The notes under the pieces: generated by a model
The model's input: the letters and a program-made list of their open reading frames with translations, nothing else
The model's database searches: none
Told to the model about the DNA's origin: nothing
Translations under genes and position numbers: made by a program
Assembly (NCBI RefSeq): GCF_027789125.1
Contig: NZ_JAQFVF010000027.1
Location: 124,001-188,000, forward strand
DNA: 64,000 bases
Direction of reading: 5' to 3'
Origin: Paenibacillus aestuarii
Lineage (GTDB): Bacteria > Bacillota > Bacilli > Paenibacillales > NBRC-103111
Shown here: positions 52,205-62,333 of the stretch, one piece after another
How positions within the stretch are numbered: position 1 is the stretch's first letter
Layout: every line of letters starts with the position of its first letter

Positions 52205-54070
52205 ATGAGCACGATCCGACTCACGATGGCACAGGCACTGCTTCGCTTTTTAGACAATCAGTACATATCGGTAGATGGTGTTGAAACGAAGTTTGTTCAA
52301 GGCGTGATGGGCATATTCGGTCATGGGAACGTAACCGGCATTGGCGAAGCGTTGGAGCGGAGCGCCGGGTCATTGACGTATGTGCAGGGCAAAAATGAGC
52401 AAGGCATGGTGCATGCGGCGGCGGCTTTCGCGAAGCAGAAGAACCGGCAGCAGATTTACGCCTGCACGACATCGATCGGTCCAGGGGCGCTTAATATGGT
52501 GACAGCGGCTGCGACGGCGACGGTGAACCGGATTCCGGTGCTGCTCCTGCCTGGTGACAACTTTGCCTCGAGACAGCCGGACCCGGTGCTGCAGCAGCTT
52601 GAAAATGTAAGCGACTACACGGTGGCCGCAACGGATGCCTTTAAGCCGGTCAGCAAATTCTGGGACCGGATTGTAAGGCCTGAGCAGTTATTGACGGCTG
52701 CAGCTCAGGCCATGCGTGTGCTGACCGATCCGGCGGAGACAGGATCGGTGACGTTGGCGCTGCCACAGGATGTGCAGGCTGAGGCTTATGATTATCCACT
52801 TTCCTTTTTTGCCAAGAAAGTGCACTACATCGACCGCCGCCCTGCAGCTCCGGAGGCGGTGGAACGGGCGGCGGCACTGCTGCAGGGCAAGCGCCGGCCG
52901 TTGTTGATCGCCGGAGGCGGCGTGCTCTACGCGGCTGCGACCAAGGAGCTGGCTGCCTTCGCCGAAACCTTCGGCATTCCGGTTGCCGAGACGCAAGCAG
53001 GCAAAAGCGTGCTGCCCTGGAACCATCCGCTGCAAGCTGGCGCCATCGGCGTAACCGGTTCGCTTGCGGCCAACAAACTGGCGCAAACAGCGGATGTAAT
53101 CATCGGCGTCGGAACGCGCTACTCGGATTTTACAACGTCGTCGAAATCGGCGTTCGGGCATCCGGATGTTCAATTTGTTAACATCAATGTTAGCGCTTTC
53201 GACTCCGCGAAGTTAAACGGCGTATCGATCACTGCCGATGCCCGGGAAGCGCTTGGCGCGCTGCAAGCGGCTCTTATGCAAGCAGATTACCGGGCCGGCT
53301 ACGGAGCTGGGGAGATCGCTGCATTGAAGCAGGAGTGGGACGCAGAGGTCGACCGCTTGTATGCGCTGCAGCACGAAGAAGGGCTGGCCCAAACGCGTGC
53401 GCTTGGCGTCATCAATGAAACGATTGACTCATCATCGGTCATCGTGTGCGCAGCAGGCAGTTTGCCGGGCGATCTGCATCGCTTGTGGAGACCTGTGGAG
53501 CCGAAGACGTACCACATGGAATACGGTTTTTCCTGCATGGGTTACGAGGTGGCCGGCGCGTTCGGCGCAGCCATCGCGGAGCCGGGGCGTGAAGTTTATG
53601 CGCTGGTAGGCGACGGTAGCTATTTGATGATGCACTCGGAGCTCGTCACGAGCTTGCAGGAAGGGCGCAAATTGACGGTCCTGTTGTTTGACAATCACGG
53701 TTTTCAATGCATTCATAACCTGCAAAGAGGGCATGGCAGCGACGGATTCGGCAACGAGTTCCGTTACCGCTCTGAAGATACCGGCCGACTAACAGGCAGC
53801 TATTTGCCGATTGATTTTGCGGCGCATGCCCGCAGCTTGGGAGCCAGAGCCTATAAGGCAAGCTCGGCGGAAGAACTTCAGCAAGCGCTAATTGCCGCTA
53901 AGAACGAGACGGTTACGACACTGATCGAGATTGCCGTCGTCCCTGGCACGAACACGGGCGGCTACGAATCCTGGTGGAATGTTGGCGTACCGGCCGTATC
54001 TGTCAGTGAGAAGGTCGTTCAAGCGCATAAGGATATGCAAGAGCGAATCGATGCTGTTCAACTTTTTTAA
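52205..54070 (+). CDS. iolD: 3D-(3,5/4)-trihydroxycyclohexane-1,2-dione hydrolase
   Basis: A 621-aa thiamine-diphosphate enzyme that opens the inositol ring to give 5-deoxy-glucuronate. Thiamine-enzyme marks: the N-terminal GHGNVTGIGEALE and QGKNEQGMVHAAAAFAKQ with the catalytic Glu region, and the cofactor motif GDGSYLMMHSELVTSLQEGRKLTVLLFDNHGF (GDG...N). GGAGAG stands 11 nt before the ATG at 52205; an upstream extension to 52163 is not supported. First gene of the iol operon. Confidence 0.95.
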   Translation: MSTIRLTMAQALLRFLDNQYISVDGVETKFVQGVMGIFGHGNVTGIGEALERSAGSLTYVQGKNEQGMVHAAAAFAKQKNRQQIYACTTSIGPGALNMVTAAATATVNRIPVLLLPGDNFASRQPDPVLQQLENVSDYTVAATDAFKPVSKFWDRIVRPEQLLTAAAQAMRVLTDPAETGSVTLALPQDVQAEAYDYPLSFFAKKVHYIDRRPAAPEAVERAAALLQGKRRPLLIAGGGVLYAAATKELAAFAETFGIPVAETQAGKSVLPWNHPLQAGAIGVTGSLAANKLAQTADVIIGVGTRYSDFTTSSKSAFGHPDVQFVNINVSAFDSAKLNGVSITADAREALGALQAALMQADYRAGYGAGEIAALKQEWDAEVDRLYALQHEEGLAQTRALGVINETIDSSSVIVCAAGSLPGDLHRLWRPVEPKTYHMEYGFSCMGYEVAGAFGAAIAEPGREVYALVGDGSYLMMHSELVTSLQEGRKLTVLLFDNHGFQCIHNLQRGHGSDGFGNEFRYRSEDTGRLTGSYLPIDFAAHARSLGARAYKASSAEELQQALIAAKNETVTTLIEIAVVPGTNTGGYESWWNVGVPAVSVSEKVVQAHKDMQERIDAVQLF

Positions 54071-54115
54071 GCTGAATTTGGTTAAATCTTCATGGACGAA
54101 TAGGGGGATGCAATC

Positions 54116-55027
54116 ATGGCAGAGCTGCCGTTCAAATTAGGAATTCATCCGATCAACTGGGTCGGGGAAGATGTCAAGGAGCATGGGGCGGATACGACAT
54201 TTGAGCAAATTGTGGACGATATCGAGGCGCTAGGCTTAATCGGAACAGAGATGGGGCGCAAATTCCCGGCTGACCCGGAGATTTTGCAGGCAGAGCTGGC
54301 AAAGCGGGGGATCCAACTGGTTTCGCAGTGGAAGTCGGTGTTATTCTCTGATCCGGCGTACCGCGAAGCTGAACTGGAGGCGTACCGCAAGCATGCCGAA
54401 TTTTTGAACCGAATGGGCGGCACGGTCATCTCGACGTGCGAGGTGGGGGGTTCGCTGCATTTTGATCCGCGCCGTACGCCTAATGAGAAAGAAATTATCC
54501 CGTTGGACGAAGCCGGCTGGCAATCTCTTGCCGAGGGCTTGAACGCCGCCGGTGCCATCGCCAAGGAGTACGGCTTGAAGCTGACCTATCATCATCATGG
54601 CGGAACGGCCGTCGAGCGGCCGGAAGAGATTGACCGCTTGATGGAGCTGACAGATCCGGAATTGGTGCATCTGCTGTTCGATACGGGCCATGCCTACTAT
54701 GGCGGTGCGGATCCGCTAGCTGTGCTGCGCAAGCACTATGACCGGATTGCCTATGTTCATTTAAAAGACGTGCGGCAAAACGTGCTCGCAGAGGCTCGCG
54801 AAGAGCAGGCGGATTTTGTGACCTGCATCCGGAAGGGCGTTTTTACAGTCCCAGGCGGGGACGGCTGTATCGATTTTGCCCCGATCATCGGCGAGCTGCT
54901 TGAGCGCGGTTACAGCGGTTGGGCGATGTTCGAAGGAGAACAAGACCCGGCAGCGCATCCTCCTTATGAATATGCTCAACGGGCGATGCAACATATTCAA
55001 TCCTTAATCTCTCATGAAAGCAGGTAG
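54116..55027 (+). CDS. iolE: Myo-inosose-2 dehydratase
   Basis: A 303-aa TIM-barrel dehydratase that converts 2-keto-myo-inositol to the diketone used by IolD. Metal-site segments are visible (LTYHHHGGTAVE, HLLFDTGHAYYGG, IAYVHLKDVR, WAMFEGEQDP). The N-terminus KLGIHPINWVGEDVKEHGADTTFEQ matches the family. It lies 45 nt after iolD and overlaps slightly with the region of the iolC start. Confidence 0.93.
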   Translation: MAELPFKLGIHPINWVGEDVKEHGADTTFEQIVDDIEALGLIGTEMGRKFPADPEILQAELAKRGIQLVSQWKSVLFSDPAYREAELEAYRKHAEFLNRMGGTVISTCEVGGSLHFDPRRTPNEKEIIPLDEAGWQSLAEGLNAAGAIAKEYGLKLTYHHHGGTAVERPEEIDRLMELTDPELVHLLFDTGHAYYGGADPLAVLRKHYDRIAYVHLKDVRQNVLAEAREEQADFVTCIRKGVFTVPGGDGCIDFAPIIGELLERGYSGWAMFEGEQDPAAHPPYEYAQRAMQHIQSLISHESR

Positions 55028-55031
55028 AGAC

Positions 55032-56042
55032 ATGACCTATGTAAACTTTCCTAGTGATAAGCTGCTTGATTTTGTAGCAATCGGACGTTTGTGCATCGAC
55101 TTGAACGCCAATGAAATTAACCGGCCGATGGAAGAAACGATGACCTTCACCAAATATGTCGGCGGTTCGCCGGCGAATATTACGATCGGCATGTCCCGTC
55201 TGGGGCTGCAGACCGCTTTCATCGGTAAAATCGCCAATGATCAAATGGGACGTTTTATCTCCGATTATTTGCGCCGCAATAACATTGACACGGCGAATGT
55301 CGTGACTGACGATACCGGTGCCGTGACGGGTCTGGCTTTTACAGAAATTAAAAGCCCGACGGACTGCAGCATCCTCATGTATCGCGACAATGTGGCGGAT
55401 CTGCTGCTCACTCCGACAGAAGTGAACGAAGAGCTAATCGCACAAACGAAGGTGCTGCTTATTTCGGGAACGGCGCTGGCCAAAAGTCCTTCGCGGGAAG
55501 CGGTGTTTCAAGCGCTGCAGTATGCCAAGAAGCATGGGGCTGTGATTGCTTTTGATTTGGACTACCGCCCGTACACGTGGACTTCGCCGGAAGAGACAGC
55601 CACTTACTACAATTTGGCCGCTGAAAAATGTGACATTATCCTCGGCACGCGCGAGGAGTTCGATATGATGGAGCGTTTTGAGCTTAACCCGACGCACAGC
55701 GATGAGATTACGGCTGCCAAATGGTTCGACTATAGCGCCAAAATCGTCATTATCAAGCACGGCAAAGACGGCTCAATCGCGTATACGCAGGATGGCATTG
55801 GCCATCGCGCCAAGAGCTTCCCGGCCAAAGTTGTGAAAACGTTTGGCGCCGGAGACTCCTACGCCGCAGGCTTCCTGTACGGAGTGATGCAGGGCTGGAC
55901 GCTGGAGAAAAGCATGGAATTCGGCAGCGCAGCCGCATGTATCGTCATCTCCAGCCATAGCTGCTCCGATGCGATGCCGACGGCCGAGCAAGTTCACAAC
56001 TATATCGAACGCTGCAATCGCGGTGAAGTGACCGCATCTTGA
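55032..56042 (+). CDS. iolC: 5-dehydro-2-deoxygluconokinase
   Basis: A 336-aa PfkB-family kinase phosphorylating 5-dehydro-2-deoxy-D-gluconate. Family marks: the N-terminal [25 protein letters not shown] and the C-terminal [15 protein letters not shown] with the catalytic Asp. I choose the ATG at 55032, with AGGT 7 nt before, over an in-frame ATG at 55014 that overlaps iolE and has no site. Normal length. Confidence 0.93.
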   Translation: MTYVNFPSDKLLDFVAIGRLCIDLNANEINRPMEETMTFTKYVGGSPANITIGMSRLGLQTAFIGKIANDQMGRFISDYLRRNNIDTANVVTDDTGAVTGLAFTEIKSPTDCSILMYRDNVADLLLTPTEVNEELIAQTKVLLISGTALAKSPSREAVFQALQYAKKHGAVIAFDLDYRPYTWTSPEETATYYNLAAEKCDIILGTREEFDMMERFELNPTHSDEITAAKWFDYSAKIVIIKHGKDGSIAYTQDGIGHRAKSFPAKVVKTFGAGDSYAAGFLYGVMQGWTLEKSMEFGSAAACIVISSHSCSDAMPTAEQVHNYIERCNRGEVTAS

Positions 56043-56061
56043 TCGAGAGGGGATACTAACG

Positions 56062-57507
56062 ATGACTCAAGTATTGAAAAATTTAATCGGAGGCCAGTGG
56101 GTGGACTCCTTATCGACGGTAACCGAAGCCGTCATGAATCCGGCGACAGAAGAAATCATTGCTTATGTGCCTCTGTCCACAAAAGAAGATGTCGCACGTG
56201 CCGTGCAGAACGCCAAGGAAGCATTCGCAACTTGGAGCCGCACGCCAGTTCCGCGCCGTGCGCGCGTGCTGTTCAAGTACCAGCAGCTGCTGGTTGAGCA
56301 CTGGGAAGAGCTGGCCCGCCTCGTTACCAAAGAGAACGGCAAAAGCTACACGGAAGCTTACGGCGAGGTGCTTCGCGGGATTGAGTGCGTCGAGTTTGCC
56401 GCAGGTGCGCCATCACTCATGATGGGCAAACAGCTGCCGGACATCGCTTCAGGCTTGGAGTCGGGCATGTATCGCTATCCGGTCGGCGTTGTTGGCGGCA
56501 TCACCCCATTCAATTTCCCGATGATGGTGCCATGCTGGATGTTCCCGCTGGCGATTGCATGCGGCAACACCTTCATTCTGAAGCCGTCGGAGCGCACGCC
56601 GATGCTGGCGAATCGCCTGGCTGAGCTGTTCATGGAAGCCGGCTTACCTGAAGGCGTGCTTAACATTGTGCATGGTGCACATGACGTGGTGAATGGCATT
56701 TTGGAACATAAAGACATCAAAGCGATCTCTTTTGTAGGCTCTCAGCCTGTCGCTGAATATGTGTACAAAACGGCTTCTGCACACGGCAAACGCGTGCAGG
56801 CGCTGGCAGGCGCTAAAAACCATTCGATCGTGATGCCGGATGCGGATCTGGATTTGACCGTGAAAGAAATTATCAATGCTTCCTTCGGTTCAGCGGGTGA
56901 GCGCTGCATGGCTTGTTCCGTCGTGGTCGCAGTCGGCGCAATCGGCGATGAGCTTGTCGAGAAGCTGGTTCAGGCAGCGAACAAACTGACAATCGGCAAC
57001 GGCAACGACGAAGGCATTTTCCTTGGACCGGTCATTCGCGGGTCCCATAAAGAGCGTACCTTGAAATATATTGAAACCGGTGAAAATGAAGGCGCGCTGC
57101 TGCTCCGTGACGGTCGGAAAGACGTGGCTTCTGAGGGTACCGGGTACTTCGTCGGACCTACGATTTTTGACGGGGTGCAATGCGGCATGAAAATTTGGGA
57201 GGACGAAATCTTCGCTCCCGTGCTGTCCATTGTCCGCGTGGCGACACTCGAAGATGCGATTGAGCTGGCGAACCGTTCCGAATTTGCCAATGGCGCGTGT
57301 ATCTTTACCGATAGCGGCAGCAACGTGCGGCAATTCCGCGATACGATCGATGCCGGCATGCTTGGCGTTAACTTGGGCGTTCCTGCGCCTATGGCGTTCT
57401 TCCCGTTCTCCGGCTGGAAAAAATCGTTCTACGGCGACCTGCACGCCAACGGTACAGACGGCGTCGAGTTCTATACACGCAAAAAAATGGTCACAGCCCG
57501 CTGGTAG
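56062..57507 (+). CDS. iolA: Methylmalonate/malonate-semialdehyde dehydrogenase (CoA-acylating)
   Basis: A 481-aa aldehyde dehydrogenase that turns malonate semialdehyde into acetyl-CoA and CO2, the last step of inositol breakdown. The catalytic cysteine lies in [20 protein letters not shown]-binding and structural segments [21 protein letters not shown] and [16 protein letters not shown] are typical of the MmsA group. GAGAGGGG precedes the ATG. Position inside the iol operon distinguishes it from valine-pathway MmsA. Confidence 0.94.
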   Translation: MTQVLKNLIGGQWVDSLSTVTEAVMNPATEEIIAYVPLSTKEDVARAVQNAKEAFATWSRTPVPRRARVLFKYQQLLVEHWEELARLVTKENGKSYTEAYGEVLRGIECVEFAAGAPSLMMGKQLPDIASGLESGMYRYPVGVVGGITPFNFPMMVPCWMFPLAIACGNTFILKPSERTPMLANRLAELFMEAGLPEGVLNIVHGAHDVVNGILEHKDIKAISFVGSQPVAEYVYKTASAHGKRVQALAGAKNHSIVMPDADLDLTVKEIINASFGSAGERCMACSVVVAVGAIGDELVEKLVQAANKLTIGNGNDEGIFLGPVIRGSHKERTLKYIETGENEGALLLRDGRKDVASEGTGYFVGPTIFDGVQCGMKIWEDEIFAPVLSIVRVATLEDAIELANRSEFANGACIFTDSGSNVRQFRDTIDAGMLGVNLGVPAPMAFFPFSGWKKSFYGDLHANGTDGVEFYTRKKMVTARW

Positions 57508-57533
57508 CCGGCGATCGATAAGGAGAGGAAGGC

Positions 57534-58409
57534 ATGACGCTCGTTTCTATGAAAGCGATGCTGCACAAGGCGCTGGAAGGCAGATACGCCGTCGGGCAGT
57601 TTAATTTGAATAACCTCGAGTTCACTCAAGCCATTTTGCAGGCTGCGCAGGAAGAGAAGGCGCCGGTTATTCTAGGCGTAAGCGAAGCTTATATCCCGTA
57701 TATGGGCGGCCTCCCCTGCATTGCCGGCATGGTGAAGGCGCTGATCGACTATTATGGGATTACGGTTCCCGTCGCGCTTCATTTGGATCACGGCTCCAGC
57801 TTCGAGGTATGCATGAACGCGCTGCACGCCGGGTTCACCTCGGTGATGATCGACGCTTCGCACCACTCGCTGGAGGACAACATCTTCGTCACGCAAAAAG
57901 TGACGCAAGTTGCGCACGTCCTCGGGGCTACGGTCGAAGCGGAGCTCGGCCGGATTACCGGACGTGAAGACGATCTTGTCGTCGATGAAGCCGAAGGCAT
58001 GTACGCCGTACCTAGCGAGTGCGTCCGCCTCGTCATGGAGACGGGCATCGACTGTCTGGCACCGGCCCTCGGCTCGGTGCATGGCCCTTATCGCGGTCAG
58101 CCGAAGCTGGGCTTCGACCGGATGGGCGAAATTCAGCGGCTGACCGGTCTGCCTTTGGTGCTTCACGGGGGCAGCGGTCTGCCGGATGAGGAGATTCGCC
58201 AAGCCATCTCCCTCGGCACCTGCAAAATCAACGTGAACACGGATAATCAAGCCGCCTGTACAGCAGCGATTCGCAGCTATCTGCGTGAGCATCCGCAGGC
58301 TTATGATCCGCGCAATTATTTAATTCCGGCTCGCGAAGCCATTCGCAATACCGTAAAAGCCAAAATCCGTTTGTTCGGAAGCTCGGGAAAAGCGGGAGGA
58401 GACAAATAA
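57534..58409 (+). CDS. iolJ: 6-phospho-5-dehydro-2-deoxy-D-gluconate aldolase
   Basis: A 291-aa class II, zinc-dependent aldolase splitting the IolC product into dihydroxyacetone phosphate and malonate semialdehyde. Zinc-site segments: [12 protein letters not shown] (catalytic Asp and His), [30 protein letters not shown] and [26 protein letters not shown] lies 8 nt before the ATG. The next gene starts on the base after its stop. It resembles fructose-bisphosphate aldolase; operon context decides the assignment. Confidence 0.92.
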   Translation: MTLVSMKAMLHKALEGRYAVGQFNLNNLEFTQAILQAAQEEKAPVILGVSEAYIPYMGGLPCIAGMVKALIDYYGITVPVALHLDHGSSFEVCMNALHAGFTSVMIDASHHSLEDNIFVTQKVTQVAHVLGATVEAELGRITGREDDLVVDEAEGMYAVPSECVRLVMETGIDCLAPALGSVHGPYRGQPKLGFDRMGEIQRLTGLPLVLHGGSGLPDEEIRQAISLGTCKINVNTDNQAACTAAIRSYLREHPQAYDPRNYLIPAREAIRNTVKAKIRLFGSSGKAGGDK

Positions 58410-59453
58410 ATGAATACGATAAAGATCGGTATTATCGGCGCAGGGCGCATCGGCAAAATTCATGCTGACAACTTGCTGCGCATGAAGCAAGTGGAGGTCG
58501 TCGCCGTTAGCGATTTATTCGCAGGACCCGAATTGGAAGCTTGGGCGGCTGAGCGCGGCATCGAGCAGGTAGTCAAAGACAGCAATGTGATTATGGCCAA
58601 TCCGGACATCGATGCGGTGTTCATTTGTTCTTCGACCGACACGCATGTGCCGTTGATCAAGCAGGCAGCGCAAGCCGGCAAGCATATTTTTTGCGAGAAG
58701 CCTGTCAGCATGGACATCAAGCAAACGGAAGAAGCGCTGGAGGCTGTGCGCGTCGCAGGCGTGAAGCTGCAAATCGGCTTTAACCGCCGATTTGACCATA
58801 ATTTCAAGCGGGTGCGCGAGCATGTGCAGGCGGGAACGATCGGTCAGCCGCATATCGTCAAAATTACCTCCAGAGACCCGAATCCGCCGCATCCGGATTA
58901 TATTAAAGTGTCCGGCGGCATTTTCATGGACATGATGATTCATGACTTTGATATGGCTCGCTACGTTTGCGGCAGCGAAGTGGAAGAGGTTTATGCCCAG
59001 GGGAATGTGCTTATTAACCCGGTTTTTGCCGAGTATGGCGATGTGGATACTGCGATTGTAACGTTAAAATTTTCCAATGGCGCATTGGGTGTTATTGATA
59101 ATAGCCGCCAAGCGGTATACGGCTATGATCAGCGTGTGGAAGTGTTCGGTTCAAAAGGCAGCGTTGCCGTCACCAACGATCATCCGAACACGGCTGAAAT
59201 CAGTACGGCTGAAGGCATCGTTCGCGACAAGCCTCTGCACTTTTTCCTTGAGCGCTACCAAGCTGCTTATGTGGAAGAAACACAGATGTTCATCGATAGT
59301 CTGCTGCACGGCAAGCCGCTTCCTGTGGAAGGCAATGACGGCTTGCAGGCGGAGCGCATGGCTCTTGCTGCGAAGCTGTCCAGCCGCTTGGGCCGCCCGG
59401 TGAAAATCAGCGAAATTCACGAGCTGGAGGAGACGCTGCAATGTCAGAGCTAA
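58410..59453 (+). CDS. iolG: Inositol 2-dehydrogenase
   Basis: A 347-aa Gfo/Idh/MocA dehydrogenase oxidising myo-inositol to 2-keto-myo-inositol with NAD. Rossmann motif [17 protein letters not shown] at 7-23, the EKPVS motif with the catalytic Lys, and [34 protein letters not shown] with the Asp/His pair. GGGAGGAG sits before the ATG, inside the end of iolJ. Overlaps iolB by 13 nt. Confidence 0.94.
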   Translation: [347 protein letters not shown]

Positions 59454-60256
59454 TTGTTAAACCAACACAGTCGGCGAACGAGGATGGCATCGTATTAAGC
59501 GTTACGCCGGCGTCTGCCGGATGGGAATATGTCGGTTTTGAAGTGGCGAAGCTGACGGAAGGGCAAGTTCTGCGGCGGGAAACAGGCAGGAACGAGGTAT
59601 GCGTGGTGCTGCTCAGCGGCAGGGCGGATGTGGAGACTAAGCGTGAGAAGTGGCAGGGAATCGGGCTGCGGATGAGCGTGTTTGAAAAAATCCCACCGTA
59701 TTCGGTGTACGTGCCGAATGAGGATTTCTATGAGATCCGTGCGCTTAGTGACATCGAGTTGGCCATTTGCTCCGCTCCCGGCCACGGCGGTCATCCAGCT
59801 CGCTTGATTGAACCGGCGCAAGTAGGCGTGGAAACGCGCGGTTACGGCAATATGGAGCGGCAGATTCATAATATTTTGCCGGAACAGGAGCCTGCGGACA
59901 GCTTGTTGGTTGTCGAGGTGTTCACACCTAACGGTCACTGGTCCAGCTATCCGCCTCACAAGCATGACAAGGCCAATCTGCCTGACGAGTCATTGCTCGA
60001 GGAGACGTATTATTATCATGTCCAGCCTGAGCATGGCTTTGCGATCCAGCGCGTTTATACGGACGACCGCTCGCTCGATGAGACACTGGTTGTGCGAGAT
60101 GGTCAAACTGTGCTCGTGCCGAAGGGCTACCATCCGGTCAGCGCGCCTCCAGGCTACGACGTGTACTACTTGAATGTCATGGCTGGACCCGTTCGTACAT
60201 GGAAGTTCCATAATGATCCTGATCACGAATGGTTAATGCCGAAACCGAGAAAATAA
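59441..60256 (+). CDS. iolB: 5-deoxy-glucuronate isomerase
   Basis: A 271-aa bicupin isomerase converting 5-deoxy-glucuronate to 5-dehydro-2-deoxy-D-gluconate. Metal residues are in WSSYPPHKHDKANLPDESLLEETYYYH (His, His, Glu) and KGYHPVSAPPGYDVYYLNVMAGP. GGAGGAG lies in the end of iolG. Completes the full set of ring-opening and cleavage enzymes D-E-C-A-J-G-B. Confidence 0.94.
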   Translation: MSELIVKPTQSANEDGIVLSVTPASAGWEYVGFEVAKLTEGQVLRRETGRNEVCVVLLSGRADVETKREKWQGIGLRMSVFEKIPPYSVYVPNEDFYEIRALSDIELAICSAPGHGGHPARLIEPAQVGVETRGYGNMERQIHNILPEQEPADSLLVVEVFTPNGHWSSYPPHKHDKANLPDESLLEETYYYHVQPEHGFAIQRVYTDDRSLDETLVVRDGQTVLVPKGYHPVSAPPGYDVYYLNVMAGPVRTWKFHNDPDHEWLMPKPRK

Positions 60257-60358
60257 GTCATCATTCGACACCGCCAGGTTGCAACTTCAAAGCGAAGCCA
60301 GCATAATAGAAGGTAAAACGTTCCAAAAAGAGGGAAGCTGCAGCTGCGGGGGAGACTT

Positions 60359-61372
60359 ATGAAAGCAACGATATATGATGTGGCGCGCGAGGCAGGGGTT
60401 TCCATTGCGGCCGTATCGCAAGTGATTAACGGTAAAGGTAAAATTAGCGAGGAGCGGCGTAACGAAATTTTTTCCGTTATGGAGCGGCTGAACTACCGGC
60501 CAAGCTTGATCGCCGCCGCACTTACAGGGAAAAGAACATATACGCTCGGGTTACTGGTTCCGGATATTTCCAATCCATTTTTCGCCGAAATCGCTCATGC
60601 GGTCGAGGATCAAGCGCACCAGCGGGGCTACAGCCTCGCGATCTGCAGTACGCATAACGATGATGAGCGAATCGAGCGTTACTTGTCGTTGCTCCAGCAA
60701 AAAAGCGTCGATGGCTTAATCATCGGAACCGGCATGGACAATGTGGAACTGCTCGGCCCGCTTATCGAAAAATCGGTTCCCATCGTCTCGATAGCCCGCG
60801 AAACGCTAAGCTCCCACGTGGTGCCTGTGCTCGTAGGCGACTTTGCAGGGGGCTGCATGGCCGCCCAGCATCTGCTTCAGCTCGGCCATACGCGCCTTGC
60901 GGTCATCGCGGAGAATCTCAAGGTCAGCAGCAGCCGGGAGCGGATTCGCGGCTTTCGTCAGACCTTGGAAGCCGCAGGCTTAGCGCTGCCGGAGACCTGG
61001 GTGCTGGCAGGCGGCAACGATCTGCTGCAGGAAGGCAAACGCAACGCCATGATGCTCCTGCAGCAGACAGTTCGTCCGACCGCGCTGTTTTGCTGCAATG
61101 ATCTGCTCGCCATCGGCGCCCTGCAGGCGGCCAAAGAGCTCGGTTTCCGCGTACCCGAAGATTTGTCGATCGTCGGCTTCGATAACACCATTTTAGCCTC
61201 AGTCACGGATCCTCCATTGACCACCGTTGCTCAGCCAATCGCGGAGATGGGTAAGCTTGCCGTTAATCTGTTGATCGAAGAACTGACCAAAGTAGGGACC
61301 ACATCTAACGTGCAGCGAACCGTCATCGAGCCCGAGCTGGTTGTGCGTAAATCAACGGGGACGATCAGCTAA
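60359..61372 (+). CDS. LacI-family transcriptional regulator of the iol operon
   Basis: A 337-aa regulator: LacI helix-turn-helix and hinge at residues 3-55 (TIYDVAREAGVSIAAVSQVINGKGKISEE) and a periplasmic-binding-like ligand domain (LLVPDISNPFFAEIAHAVEDQA, GLIIGTG, PTALFCCNDLLAIGALQAAKELG, DDLSIVGFDNT-like end). A GGGGGAG site precedes the ATG, 102 nt after iolB. Operators of LacI type stand before iolD. This contrasts with Bacillus subtilis, where a DeoR-family IolR controls the operon. The ligand is inferred to be an inositol catabolite. Confidence 0.92.
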   Translation: MKATIYDVAREAGVSIAAVSQVINGKGKISEERRNEIFSVMERLNYRPSLIAAALTGKRTYTLGLLVPDISNPFFAEIAHAVEDQAHQRGYSLAICSTHNDDERIERYLSLLQQKSVDGLIIGTGMDNVELLGPLIEKSVPIVSIARETLSSHVVPVLVGDFAGGCMAAQHLLQLGHTRLAVIAENLKVSSSRERIRGFRQTLEAAGLALPETWVLAGGNDLLQEGKRNAMMLLQQTVRPTALFCCNDLLAIGALQAAKELGFRVPEDLSIVGFDNTILASVTDPPLTTVAQPIAEMGKLAVNLLIEELTKVGTTSNVQRTVIEPELVVRKSTGTIS

Positions 61373-61541
61373 GATCGTCGATCAAGGCATCTTCACTGGA
61401 GTCGAGATGATTCTCTTTTTCAATCAGTACTTTATAGCCATGGTCGATAAATACATCCGCAAATCTATATAACTCATTCGTGTCTTTAAAAGAAAGCTCA
61501 ATCGTTTTCTGGTCGCTGTCAATGACATATATTCTGAACAA
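61365..61541 (-). CDS. Small conserved-looking hypothetical protein, 58 aa
   Basis: I do not recognise the family. A 58-aa acidic protein (FRIYVIDSDQKTIELSF...VLIEKENHL...DALIDDLS), beta-alpha-beta like by eye. The TTG start at 61541 is chosen because GAGGTG is 6 nt upstream; a longer frame runs to 61568. Its 3' end overlaps the convergent LacI gene by 8 nt. No membrane span or motif. Confidence 0.55.
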   Translation of the reverse strand: MFRIYVIDSDQKTIELSFKDTNELYRFADVFIDHGYKVLIEKENHLDSSEDALIDDLS

Positions 61542-61668
61542 GGGCAACACCTCACATACAGGATACAAGCCCTACATTATATGTCATGATTTTTTTAAGT
61601 ATGCCTGTTGCGAAGTGTATATAAATAGCTGAAGCGGACATAATAATTTTTGTCGGTGAAACAAGCGA

Positions 61669-61875
61669 GGTGTTGTTCCGTTGGACAATCAACGTAACAA
61701 AATCAGGGAAGGTGTTATTGAATCTATATAAAAGCGAGGAGATGTGCCGCAGAACTCATTGTGTAGTCATGTACTGCAAAGTGTGATGAGGTTACGCTCA
61801 AAGCCAAGTAAGATTCATGGCCAAAGTACCAACAATTCTTTCACCGGCAGGGAACCCCGTAAGGGGTTCTTTTTC
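61669..61875 (+). ncRNA. Possible small transcript or remnant, function unknown
   Basis: About 200 nt ending in a good terminator but holding no gene longer than 16 codons. It contains GAGGTG plus a TTG start (MDNQRNKIREGVIESI, 61681) and GCGAGGAG plus an ATG (61742). Could be a small RNA, a leader with tiny peptides, or a decayed gene. No promoter boxes are clear. Confidence 0.3.
61850..61875 (+). terminator. Intrinsic terminator downstream of the small transcript
   Basis: GGGAACCCC-gtaa-GGGGTTC followed by TTTTTC, a compact strong hairpin on the plus strand not associated with an assigned plus-strand gene. Confidence 0.8.
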
Positions 61876-61909
61876 ATTTATAAAAAAGCGCCGCCCGCAG
61901 ATAAAAATG

Positions 61910-62032
61910 TCAATGTTGGCTGTGATCCGAAGAGCCGGACGATGTATGATCAGGGGGATCGTTTTGTCCATCATGCAGGATAACCCCCAGCAAAAATAAA
62001 GCTACGATGATCAGCCATAGCATTTGGCTCAT
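61910..62032 (-). CDS. Small single-span membrane protein, 40 aa
   Basis: MSQMLWLIIVALFLLGVILH forms one hydrophobic span, followed by a hydrophilic Asp/Ser/His-rich tail of 20 residues. AAGGGTGGGGA lies 4 nt before the ATG at 62032. A longer frame to 62107 lacks a site. No known family by eye; the length and layout are common among small sporulation or envelope peptides. Confidence 0.6.
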   Translation of the reverse strand: MSQMLWLIIVALFLLGVILHDGQNDPPDHTSSGSSDHSQH

Positions 62033-62109
62033 ACGATCCCCACCCTTTTTACAAGATGAGATCAGTTTAGCAAAAATGGAAAAAGATTTCTGTTTGAAAA
62101 CAAACAAAA

Positions 62110-62330
62110 TTGCGGAATTTTATAGAAATTTGTCGGTATTTCCTATACTCAGCCACTTATTGCAAGAAACTTGCTTCTATAAAGACTCCATAAAGATAAT
62201 TCGATCTAAATTGGCTAATGGTCCCTCAGGCATGGATAACAACAGATCCAGATCCGTGTAAAAGTAATTGTGAGAAAGCTATTGGCGCTAACGTTCAGGG
62301 TTAAAGGCAATACGCTGAAAACCATCACCC
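62110..62330. other. Intergenic stretch with nothing assigned
   Basis: AT-rich DNA without a supported gene on either strand. The only structure seen is a short GCAAG/CTTGC hairpin near 62160-62173. It probably holds the promoter of the 40-aa membrane protein gene on the minus strand. Confidence 0.5.
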
Positions 62331-62333
62331 GTG

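Noticed and set aside
60280..60330. cre-like TAAAACGTTCC before the LacI gene as an autoregulatory site
   Set aside because: Too poor a match to either cre or the iol operator to claim.
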